64,000 nucleotides of DNA. Origin: Palsa-504 sp963789225 (GTDB taxonomy: Bacteria; Actinomycetota; Actinomycetes; Streptosporangiales; Streptosporangiaceae). The notes under the pieces are model-generated. The model searched no databases. It was given only the letters and a program-made list of their open reading frames with translations, and was not told the DNA's origin. Of the stretch, positions 28,245 to 35,003 are shown piece after piece. The DNA lies in contig CAWBKD010000046.1 in the NCBI GenBank assembly GCA_963789225.1, positions 1,187,611 to 1,251,610 on the forward strand, read 5' to 3'. Made by a program: the position numbers and the translations under genes. The number at the start of each line of letters is the position of its first letter. The stretch's first letter is position 1.

Positions 28245-28541
28245 CTATCCCCGGTACGCCGTCAACTCGGCTGGCCGCGACAGACGGGCTGTGGTCCAGC
28301 GCTCAGTGCACGACCTCGCGTCCTTGCAGTACCAGCGGATGTCGGCGCATCCCAGGCCGCCATCAGGTACCAGCAGGCCAAGCGGAAGGGCGACGCCGCA
28401 CAAGGAGCACTGGGCTACCTCCAGCGGCCGGAGCTGGTCGGGCTGCGCGGGTACCGGTGGTTCGGCCGCGCGGCGAGGACTGGCCGGAAGCTGCTCGGAT
28501 CCCGTTTCCTGGGACATCGTGACCAGCCCGGCACCTGCCAT
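28245..28541 (-). CDS. Small Cys-rich (zinc-ribbon-like) protein
   Basis: A 98-residue protein (90 if started at ATG 28517, MSQETGSEQ). The C-terminal half has CSLCGVALPLGLL, then GCADIRWYCKDARSCTERW, a spacing of cysteines that suggests a zinc ribbon. The DIRWYCKDARSCTERW ending looks like a conserved actinobacterial family that I know only as hypothetical. A GGAGGA lies upstream of position 28551 but is in phase with another ATG, so the start is uncertain. It sits between the dead and live sipW copies. Confidence 0.55.
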   Translation of the reverse strand: MAGAGLVTMSQETGSEQLPASPRRAAEPPVPAQPDQLRPLEVAQCSLCGVALPLGLLVPDGGLGCADIRWYCKDARSCTERWTTARLSRPAELTAYRG

Positions 28542-29295
28542 ACTTGACCATGTTGGGTTCCTCCTACAGTTGGTCCGACATAAAGGTCCCGGCCGCGTGC
28601 TGCGAACACCTGGCCGGGACCGTCCTTGGCTAGCAGGCGAAGCGCAGGGCGGTCATTTTCCGCCTCACCCGGTACGAGAGATAACGCGACGTCACTGGCT
28701 TCTCCCTCGGCTCACCCTTACCTGCTGCCCTTGACCAGCCAGGATAACGCCCTGTGCACAAGATTGTGGATAATTGGGGCAAAATAGCTGGTCAGCGTAG
28801 GCCTGGCTGTGGATTATCGGGGCTGTGGAAATGTGGATAATCGGGACAACGTACTGTCCGGCCAGGTCGCGAGGGCTCGCCGTCGTCCCATTGAAGGATC
28901 CCGCTTAGGCGCGGATCTCACGCTAAGTGACCAGCATCGTGGCTCGGGCTGGAGGACTTGCCGTCCGCAGTCGCCGATGTCGTCCCGGACGGCCTCGATG
29001 ATGGCCGAGCACGTGAGCAGCTCTAGCTGCACGCCGACGGGCAACAGTCAGGCCGGGTCGGTCAGGTGATGCTCCTGGATCCAAGCCTTGGCGAGGAATC
29101 CTCGTCGGTCGGCCGTCGGCCGGGAACGAACGGCACCAACCGTACGGGCATCGCGGCATCCTCGCACAACACATCTCCGGCCAGAGCTGCCGCTGATGGT
29201 GGCGTGGGCGTTCGGACGATGAAGCACCGCGATGCTCGAACGCGGCCCCGAGCTCATCAGCTCGGGGCTGTGTTCGATGCGATACTGCCGTTGTC
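28542..29295. other. Gene-poor stretch with a DnaA-box cluster
   Basis: 750 bases without a convincing gene. Short frames on the minus strand (for example GVQLELLTCSAIIEAVRDD at about 28960-29040) look like fragments I cannot assign. The only clear signal is the cluster of DnaA-like boxes at 28765-28840. Confidence 0.6.
28765..28840 (+). promoter_or_regulatory. Cluster of DnaA-box-like sites
   Basis: TGTGGATAA at 28765-28773, TGTGGATTA at 28808-28816 and TGTGGATAA at 28832-28840, with a weaker TGTGGAAAT at 28824. All point the same way. TGTGGATAA is the reverse complement of the DnaA box TTATCCACA. There is no replication gene nearby, so the role is open: DnaA titration, regulation or the relic of a mobile element's origin. 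Confidence 0.5.
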
Positions 29296-29928
29296 TCAGG
29301 CGTTCTGGTAGTCCTGGCGCTTCCGGCCATTGGCGGCGGAGAACAGGGAGCCGGCCAGGAAGAAGAGCACTATCGAAGCGATAAGCATGCCGAGGACCTT
29401 GGGCTGGCGCAGCGCGGCGAGGATATAGCCGCCACGGGGGATCGCGAAGCTGAATAGCCCGACGACATCGGAGGCAGGCCGCGGGGTGGCGTCCGGGGCA
29501 TTGTTCGCGTCGCCCTTGGTGATGTAGTTCACGGCGCCGTCGATGGTCTTGACCGCGACGATGCGGTGGGTGATCAGGGTCGTGCTGCCGGGCTGCTCGC
29601 GGAAGGTGATGATCTGACCGGCGTGCAGGTCCTGGGCCTGCGCGGCGGTCAGCTGGTCATCAACGATGAAGTCGCCGCTGTTGATGGCCCCGGTCATCGA
29701 CCCGGAAATCATCGACATCACCGGGTGCCCGAAGACCATGGCCTGGCCGCTGGGCGACATCCGGCTGGCCACCGACAAGACGATCGCCAGCGCGGCCACG
29801 ATGGAGACGAGCACGGTCACCACGGTGGAGAACACCCGCAGGCCCCGGCGCCCGGCGCCCCGGGCGATCCTGGGCCGGCCGATGGACGGGCTGGTACCGG
29901 TCAGCGGTAGCGCGGTGGTCAGGCTCAT
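29296..29928 (-). CDS. sipW: SipW-type signal peptidase I
   Basis: A 210-residue membrane serine protease of the archaeal/ER-like (SipW) group. It has an N-terminal helix (VVTVLVSIVAALAIVLSV), the catalytic Ser77 in MISGSM, His121 in LITHRIV in place of the bacterial lysine, the box YITKGDANNAPD, and a C-terminal helix (VLGMLIASIVLFFLAGSLF). It would remove the signal peptides of the TasA-like proteins downstream on the same strand, as SipW does for TasA in Bacillus. GGGGAG is 7 bases before the ATG. Confidence 0.92.
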   Translation of the reverse strand: MSLTTALPLTGTSPSIGRPRIARGAGRRGLRVFSTVVTVLVSIVAALAIVLSVASRMSPSGQAMVFGHPVMSMISGSMTGAINSGDFIVDDQLTAAQAQDLHAGQIITFREQPGSTTLITHRIVAVKTIDGAVNYITKGDANNAPDATPRPASDVVGLFSFAIPRGGYILAALRQPKVLGMLIASIVLFFLAGSLFSAANGRKRQDYQNA

Positions 29929-29964
29929 CTCTAACTCCCCAGATTAGGCGGCGGTCTGCCGCTT

Positions 29965-30084
29965 GCTTTCCTGGGACCAATACTTCGCCCGCCAAGTGGC
30001 GAATCCGTTCCGCAAACGGTTGCAGGACGGGAGCACGCAACAGGAAAAGACCTATCAAACCATCTGGAATAAGCACTCTTCCGG
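29965..30084. repeat. Duplicated element upstream of sipW
   Basis: About 120 bases just upstream of sipW, 93% identical to 28044-28150. It is well conserved in spite of the decay of the coding part. Frames are open on both strands across it in both copies (plus strand FARQVANPFRKRLQDGST), so it may be a leader, a regulatory region or a short gene. Confidence 0.75.
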
Positions 30085-30200
30085 ACGACGAGGGCCACGA
30101 CCTCACAGCAGGAGACATCACCGCGACATTCACCTTCACCCCCGCCGGCCATAACTACGCCAGCGCCGCTGCCGGGGTAGCGGCTGCCGACCTCGGGCTC

Positions 30201-30770
30201 CTAGCGGGAATCCGGCCGGGGAGCGCTCGGCCGGCGCATGACGGGGCGGGAGCCGTCCGGGACCGGCACGTCCTCGAAGCCGGCCGCGCGGTACAGCTCG
30301 CGGGTACCCATGTACCGGTACGAACGCCCGTCCGGGGACGGGTAGGCTTCCACCACTTCAGCTCCGGACTCGGCCGCGTACGTGCAGGCGGCCTCCAGCA
30401 GCCTGGTGCGCAGGCCGTGACGACGGGCCCGGGCCGCCACGAAGAAGCACACCACCGACCACACCCGCTCCGCCGGCACCTGCGGGATCACCCGTGACGC
30501 AAGTACGGCGGCGTAGCTCTCCCGTGGCGCGACCGAGCACCAGCCGACCACCTCGCCGTCGGCGTAGGCCAGCACCCCGACCGGCTCGGCTCGCCGGACC
30601 CGCTCGGCCAGCGCGGCCACCCGCCCGTCCTTCCCGGCGGCGCGGAACGGCGCCGAGCGCAATCGCCAGCGCATGCACGAGCACCACCGGAACGTCCCGG
30701 ACGCCGCGGAGAATCGCTCCAGGTCACCGCTCGTGGCGGGGGTCACAGGCGCGAACGATTCTGCGGTCAT
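30201..30770 (-). CDS. GNAT-family N-acetyltransferase
   Basis: A 189-residue acetyltransferase. The acetyl-CoA region is VVCFFVAARARRHGLRTRLLEAACTYA (motif A, R/Q-x-x-G-x-G/A, here ARRHGLRTRL) and the end is TRELYRAAGFEDV (motif B). An N-terminal Cys/Trp-rich strand (WCSCMRWRL) is also found in a GNAT subgroup of actinobacteria. Target unknown. The gene stands on the minus strand 6 bases after a short doubtful frame. Confidence 0.85.
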   Translation of the reverse strand: MTAESFAPVTPATSGDLERFSAASGTFRWCSCMRWRLRSAPFRAAGKDGRVAALAERVRRAEPVGVLAYADGEVVGWCSVAPRESYAAVLASRVIPQVPAERVWSVVCFFVAARARRHGLRTRLLEAACTYAAESGAEVVEAYPSPDGRSYRYMGTRELYRAAGFEDVPVPDGSRPVMRRPSAPRPDSR

Positions 30771-30776
30771 CCGCGG

Positions 30777-30983
30777 CTATCGCCCCGGCCGGTCCGGTGC
30801 GCCGCGCGGCGGCAGCAGCGGGCGTCTCGCCTCACGGTGGGCAGCCTCCGCGTACCGCTCCCGCTCGCGCAGGAAGTCGCCGGGCATGATGTGCGCGTGC
30901 GCGCTGGCCGGATCAGGCGGAGCGCCTTGCGGCACGCCGCGTCCTGCCTCGGCCACCAGCGCCGCAGCCGTTCGGTTGGTCAC
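30777..30983 (-). CDS. Short hypothetical frame between acetyltransferase genes
   Basis: A 68-residue frame from GTG 30983, with no ribosome site. It is Pro/Arg-rich with no recognisable family. It lies between a dead acetyltransferase (stop 30985) and a live one, and starts 2 bases from the dead gene's stop. It may be coding, but fragment or chance is equally likely. Confidence 0.3.
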   Translation of the reverse strand: MTNRTAAALVAEAGRGVPQGAPPDPASAHAHIMPGDFLRERERYAEAAHREARRPLLPPRGAPDRPGR

Positions 30984-30984
30984 G

Positions 30985-31187
30985 TCAGCTCAGATCTGCG
31001 GCGGGCAGCGGCAGCGGGCGGCGCATGACGATCCTGGCCCGGCCGGTGCCCCCGTAGTCAGGGACCTCTGTCTGATCCGTGAAGCCCATGCGGAGGTGGA
31101 ACGCCTGCGAGCCGGTGTTCTCGGGGCTGGTCAGGGCCTTCAGCGCAGGTCGCCGTCGCGGGCGAGGTCGATCGTGACGTCGCTCAT
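30985..31187 (-). pseudogene. GNAT acetyltransferase with the middle deleted
   Basis: The N-terminus MSDVTIDLARDGDL (start ATG at 31187, overlapping the phosphoesterase stop by 4 bases) is followed almost directly, out of frame, by the C-terminus LKALTSPENTGSQAFHLRMGF...RARIVMRRPLP. About 80-100 codons including most of the CoA-binding site are missing. The 4-base overlap shows it was once the last gene of the DUF1707-phosphoesterase operon. Confidence 0.8.
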
Positions 31188-31945
31188 GAAGTCTGGCGCC
31201 CGTCGCGCGGGGCCATGATCGCGAGGGCTTCGGCGTCGCTGGCCCGGGCGTGCAGGAAGTAGTCGGCCCACTCGGCTACGTCCGGGAAGGACGACTGCTC
31301 GGCGACCAGCGCGCAGGCGGCCACGGGGTCGTAGGGCGTGCGGCGCATGCTGACGGCGCCGTCCGCGAGCAGGGCCCAGTGTGCGCCCCGGCGGCCGTAC
31401 GGCATGCCGATGCTGCCCGGGTTGATGATCTGGCGCCGGTTGGCCAGCCTGGTGAACGGCATGTGCGTGTGCCCGCAGACCACCGTCATCACCTCGTCGG
31501 GGAGTTCGGCGAGGACCTCGGCCCACCGCTCAAGCCGGGAGTCGACGACCACCACCTCTTCGTCGTCGCGCGGCGTGGCGTGGCAGAAGACGACAGGCCC
31601 GAAACCGCCGACCTCGAGCGTGACCGGGTAGGGCAGCCGGGCCAGCCAGTCCACGTGGTCGGCGGAAAGCTGTCGCGCGGCCCACGTCGAAATGGGGTCG
31701 CCGACGTCGTCGACCGCGCCGCGGGCCAGGTTCACGAGTTCCCGGTCCGCGTTGCCGCGCACCCAGGTGACCTGGTCGCCAAGGCCGAGCAGCCGGTCGA
31801 GGGTCTCGGTCGGCTGCGGTCCGGCGGCGATGTCGCCGGTGAGGACGATGCGTTCGGCGTCGCGGACGTCCGGTTCGGCCAGCACCGCGTCCAGCGCCGG
31901 GAGGACGGCGTGGATGTCGGAAAGGACGGCGACGGAAGCGACCAT
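31184..31945 (-). CDS. Metallophosphoesterase (YfcE/MJ0936-like)
   Basis: A 253-residue calcineurin-like phosphoesterase. The metal ligands are all visible: SDIHAVLPAL (Asp and His), TGDIAAG, VRGNADREL (Asn), FCHATP and CGHTHMPF (His). The ending NPGSIGMPYGRRGAHWALL is usual. It hydrolyses phosphodiesters with two metal ions; substrate unknown. The start overlaps the stop of a 20-residue frame (TAATG) and its stop overlaps the dead acetyltransferase start (ATGA), so it is part of a coupled chain. Confidence 0.9.
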   Translation of the reverse strand: MVASVAVLSDIHAVLPALDAVLAEPDVRDAERIVLTGDIAAGPQPTETLDRLLGLGDQVTWVRGNADRELVNLARGAVDDVGDPISTWAARQLSADHVDWLARLPYPVTLEVGGFGPVVFCHATPRDDEEVVVVDSRLERWAEVLAELPDEVMTVVCGHTHMPFTRLANRRQIINPGSIGMPYGRRGAHWALLADGAVSMRRTPYDPVAACALVAEQSSFPDVAEWADYFLHARASDAEALAIMAPRDGRQTS

Positions 31946-32007
31946 TATGGCCTCCCGGCGTGGCGCGGCCGGATCTCGATAGCGACGGCTGCGGAAGCGG
32001 CCATCAT
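31945..32007 (-). CDS. 20-residue coupled leader frame, a duplicate of the phosphoesterase start
   Basis: ATG at 32007 (or 32004) overlaps the DUF1707 stop; the frame reads MMAASAAVAIEIRPRHAGRP and its TAA overlaps the phosphoesterase ATG (TAATG). Its ribosome site and first codons (GGAGGTCATGATGGCCGCTT) resemble those of the phosphoesterase itself (GGGAGGCCATAATGGTCGCT), so it looks like a tandem duplication of the start region that now passes ribosomes along. Confidence 0.5.
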   Translation of the reverse strand: MMAASAAVAIEIRPRHAGRP

Positions 32008-32606
32008 GACCTCCGGCCGTAGCGCTGCTTAATTTTTATGTAGCCGAAGACCGGATCCCCGGTCACGGTCACGGTCGGGGCGCCGGGGTCGGGCGTGTCC
32101 GCGGCCTTGTTGCTGATGTGTCCGGTGTACGTCTTCAGCGGCCCGACCCGGGCCGCCCAGCCCTCGGGCAGGACCAGCTGAATCCACCCCGTCTTCGTGA
32201 CCACTTCCACGGTGACCTCCTGGTGCCGGCAGTAGGCCCGGGTGAAGTCGATCGTGATCCACCCGGTGGTGGACTCCGCGGTGATCAGCTTGGGTACCAC
32301 CCAGTGGCCGTCCTGCCTGATGTTGGCCGTCGTGGTGCGCAGGACGAGGGTGTCAGGATCGGTGTCCGCGCCCGACAGCGTGAGCGACGGGGGCGGCTGG
32401 GGCAGGTCCGCCACCAGGAGGTCGAGTTCCCCGTACGTCTTCGCGGCGTTGACCAGACCGAGCCGTTCCTCGAGTTCGGACAGGTCGATCCGGCCCTCGC
32501 CCGCGGCGACGCGCAGCATCGCCGCGACGGCGTCCCGGTCCGCATCCCCCGCCCGCTGTGCCGTCAGGTCCCTCGGCCTGGGTACCGGCGGGTCCGGGTC
32601 GGTCAT
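32004..32606 (-). CDS. DUF1707 domain protein
   Basis: A 200-residue cytoplasmic protein. Residues about 12-65 are DUF1707 (RAGDADRDAVAAMLRVAAGEGRIDLSELEERL), a SHOCT-like helical module. The rest is a beta-domain of the type found in LiaF-like proteins (TTANIRQDGHWVVPKL, GWITIDFTRAYCRHQEV, GWIQLVLPEGW). The family is common in actinobacteria and of unknown function. Its stop overlaps the short coupled frame upstream of the phosphoesterase gene. Confidence 0.88.
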   Translation of the reverse strand: MTDPDPPVPRPRDLTAQRAGDADRDAVAAMLRVAAGEGRIDLSELEERLGLVNAAKTYGELDLLVADLPQPPPSLTLSGADTDPDTLVLRTTTANIRQDGHWVVPKLITAESTTGWITIDFTRAYCRHQEVTVEVVTKTGWIQLVLPEGWAARVGPLKTYTGHISNKAADTPDPGAPTVTVTGDPVFGYIKIKQRYGRRS

Positions 32607-32632
32607 GAAACCGACTGTAGGACATGCCGCCG

Positions 32633-32788
32633 TTAGTGGTGGACGGCGGCGAGCAGCGCCGCTAGGACCTGCGGCCAGCGGCGCAGGTAGTAGCCGACCC
32701 AGGCCCGGTACTCCAGGCGGGCGATGCGAACCGGATCGAACGACCTGAGCCGGTTCGGGTGGCCGATGCTGACGGTCCGGGAGTCCAT
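32633..32788 (-). CDS. 51-residue N-terminal fragment of a conserved actinobacterial protein
   Basis: Starts at ATG 32788, with AGGAGG 5 bases upstream. The core FDPVRIARLEYRAWVGYYLRRW resembles the N-terminus of a longer actinobacterial family that I recall as continuing with a region containing NDPDGA. Here it stops after AALLAAVHH, so it is either a truncated gene or a real small protein. The strong ribosome site argues that it is still made. Confidence 0.55.
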   Translation of the reverse strand: MDSRTVSIGHPNRLRSFDPVRIARLEYRAWVGYYLRRWPQVLAALLAAVHH

Positions 32789-32819
32789 GAGTGCCTCCTG
32801 GCGGCGCGGGGGTGATACC

Positions 32820-32837
32820 ACCGCCGTTCGGGATAAA
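32820..32837. repeat. 18-bp intergenic repeat, copy 2
   Basis: Exact second copy of ACCGCCGTTCGGGATAAA (other copy 11891-11908). It lies between the 51-residue gene and the stop of the DUF2237 gene, 31 bases upstream of the small gene's start, in the opposite orientation to it. Confidence 0.7.
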
Positions 32838-32844
32838 GAATTTC

Positions 32845-33237
32845 CTACTCGTCCAGGGCGCCGGCGTCGGCGGGGACGTCGACGGAGTACGGTCTGAGGA
32901 TCTCGAGCGGGACGATGTCCACGGCGCGCTCGTGGGTGGACGCCAGGACCACCGGGGCCGCGGCGCCGTCGCGGTGCGCGCGCAGCCAGTTCGCCGCCGT
33001 CACGCACCACCGGTCCCCCGGCACCAGGCCGGGGAAGCGGAACTGCGGCACCGGCGTGGACAGGTCGTTGCCGATGCTGCGCTGGTGCGCGAGGAACTCG
33101 GCCGTCACCACCGCGCAGATCGTGTGGCTGCCCAGGTCCTCGGGTCCTGTCGTGCAGCACCCGTCCCGGTAGAAGCCGGTCAGCGGATCGGTCCCGCACG
33201 GCTCGAGTTCGCCGCCGAGTACATTTCGGTCGCCCAT
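32845..33237 (-). CDS. DUF2237 family protein
   Basis: A 130-residue protein: NVLGGELEPCGTDPLTGFYRDGCCTTGPEDLGSHTICAVVT is the DUF2237 signature with its paired cysteines, and GDRWCVTAANWLRAH follows. The family has no known function. Start ATG 33237 (MGDRNVLGG) is chosen as it fits family length; an earlier in-frame start at 33273 only adds a basic stretch. Confidence 0.88.
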   Translation of the reverse strand: MGDRNVLGGELEPCGTDPLTGFYRDGCCTTGPEDLGSHTICAVVTAEFLAHQRSIGNDLSTPVPQFRFPGLVPGDRWCVTAANWLRAHRDGAAAPVVLASTHERAVDIVPLEILRPYSVDVPADAGALDE

Positions 33238-33367
33238 GCCAGCAGTATCGGCAGCGCGACGGCGGGTCGGCAAGCTCGGGCAATCCGGGCAGGCGGGCTT
33301 TGCGCGGCGGAACTCGACAAGAAACGCCGGGCGCGGTTACTGAGCGTAGCTCCCCTACCCGGGCACA

Positions 33368-34921
33368 ATGGGTCGGGTGAGGCATTCAAGACTTCTGGCG
33401 GTGGTGGGCGGACTGGGCCTGCTGGCCGCGATGGCGGTGGCGACGACCGGGGCTGGGTCTGGGTCTGGGGCGGCCGGGGCTATCGGCGCTACGGCGCTGG
33501 CGGCCGACCGCGCGTCGACCCCGACCGTGCCGATCAAGCACGTCATCGAGATCATGATCGAGAACCACTCGTTCGACAACCTGTTCGGCCAATTCCCCGG
33601 CGCGGACGGCATCCCGGCGGGCACCACGTTCCTCAACCCGGACGCGTACTACGACTCCGCGCCGGACGTTCAGCCGGTCTGGGCGACCCCGAACGAGGGC
33701 GACGTCGACGGCACCATCAACAACAGCACGGTCGCCGAGCAGATGGCGATGGACTACCAGCCGGGCAAGGGCTACCAGATGGACCACTACACCGTCTTCC
33801 CGCAGGACGGGATGGCGGCGATCACGGAGTTCGGGCCGAAGTTCGACCCTAACGAGCAGTACCTGGCCTCGAGTTTTGAGTTGGCCGACCAGAACTTCCA
33901 GCCGGTCATCGCCCCGACCCAGCCGAACGTCCTGACGGCGCTGAACGGCACCGACCACGGCTGGGTCTACAACAACCTCCAGCCGGGGCCCACGTTGGCG
34001 TGGGACTCCATCTTCGACGAGCTGACCGCGCACGGGCGGACCTGGAAGATCTACTACGCGCTGCCGCCTTCGGCGCTGGCCGGCACGGTCTGGCAGCAGA
34101 TCATCCCATCCGGGCACGCCGCGGACCTGACCACGGGGTCGGCGTTCTTCACCGACCTGGCCGACGGTTCCCTGCCCGACTTCTCGTTCGTGCGGCCCGG
34201 CGTCGGGTACAGCACCGAGCCGTCCGAGGACATCGGGGAGGGCGACGCCTGGGTGGGACAGCTCGTCAACGCGGTCGCGCACAGCTCGTACTGGAAGTCG
34301 ACGGCCATCTTCATCACCTACGACGAGAGCGGCGGGTTCTGGGACCACGTCGCGCCGCTGGTGAGCACCGGTTATGGCGCCCGGACCCCGATGATCATCG
34401 TCAGCCCGTACGCGAAGCGCGGAGTGTTCGGCCAGACGACGACGAACGTGTCGATCCTGTCGTTCATGCAGACGCTGTGGGGCATGCCGTCGCTGACCCC
34501 GCTCAACTCTGCCCAGAACGACCTGTACTCCGCGTTCAACTTCAGTCAGACGCCGCTTTCAGCGCCCGTCGTGCCGGTGGCGCCTGCGGACACGATCGGG
34601 TTCCACGCGGCGGGCGGCATCCTGACCGACATCGGCCCGGCCAGCCCCGGCAAGACGGTCACGATCCACCTGGAGGCGGAGACCGGCGGGCTGGTCCTCG
34701 ATCCGGCCCTGGGGGGTTCGGTGAACCTGACGCTGACGCCGCCGTCCGGGGTTGCTGTGCCTTCGTCGTTCCCGAAGACGGTCACTCTGGTTGGGGGGTT
34801 GGCGACGCTTACGGCGTCGTTCCCGAGTGCCGGGTACTACCGGATCTCCGCCAGCGGGCCTTCGGGGAGTGAGGGGTGGGTCACCGTCGATGTCGGGGTG
34901 ACTCCGGACACGTTGCCGTAG
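33368..34921 (+). CDS. Secreted alkaline-phosphatase-superfamily phosphoesterase (phospholipase C/acid phosphatase group)
   Basis: A 517-residue secreted enzyme. A signal peptide (RLLAVVGGLGLLAAMAVATTGAG) ends near residue 45 (ALAADRA). The catalytic part starts IKHVIEIMIENHSFDNLFGQFPGADG, the typical metal-binding opening of PLC/AcpA-type enzymes; later ligands are IFITYDESGGFWDHV and RTPMIIVSPYAKRG. Residues about 420-517 form an Ig-like C-terminal domain. It probably releases phosphate from phosphodiesters or monoesters outside the cell, perhaps under phosphate limitation. It is monocistronic. Confidence 0.9.
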   Translation: MGRVRHSRLLAVVGGLGLLAAMAVATTGAGSGSGAAGAIGATALAADRASTPTVPIKHVIEIMIENHSFDNLFGQFPGADGIPAGTTFLNPDAYYDSAPDVQPVWATPNEGDVDGTINNSTVAEQMAMDYQPGKGYQMDHYTVFPQDGMAAITEFGPKFDPNEQYLASSFELADQNFQPVIAPTQPNVLTALNGTDHGWVYNNLQPGPTLAWDSIFDELTAHGRTWKIYYALPPSALAGTVWQQIIPSGHAADLTTGSAFFTDLADGSLPDFSFVRPGVGYSTEPSEDIGEGDAWVGQLVNAVAHSSYWKSTAIFITYDESGGFWDHVAPLVSTGYGARTPMIIVSPYAKRGVFGQTTTNVSILSFMQTLWGMPSLTPLNSAQNDLYSAFNFSQTPLSAPVVPVAPADTIGFHAAGGILTDIGPASPGKTVTIHLEAETGGLVLDPALGGSVNLTLTPPSGVAVPSSFPKTVTLVGGLATLTASFPSAGYYRISASGPSGSEGWVTVDVGVTPDTLP

Positions 34922-35003
34922 GGGCTGGTCACGGGGCCTTTATGCGCATGACGGGCGGTGCTCGGCTGGACAAGATCGCTCCGCGCGGCGTATTCTTGAC
35001 TGT

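Noticed and set aside
28814..29330. Possible transposase remnants in the gene-poor region
   Set aside because: Pieces such as RRGFLAKAWIQEHHLTDPA look protein-like, but no DDE residues, inverted repeats or target duplications could be found.
29929..30084. A c-di-GMP or other known riboswitch upstream of sipW
   Set aside because: The conserved element lacks the GNRA-loop and GCAAA-type motifs of GEMM-I; I could not fit it to any class I know, so it is listed only as a conserved element.
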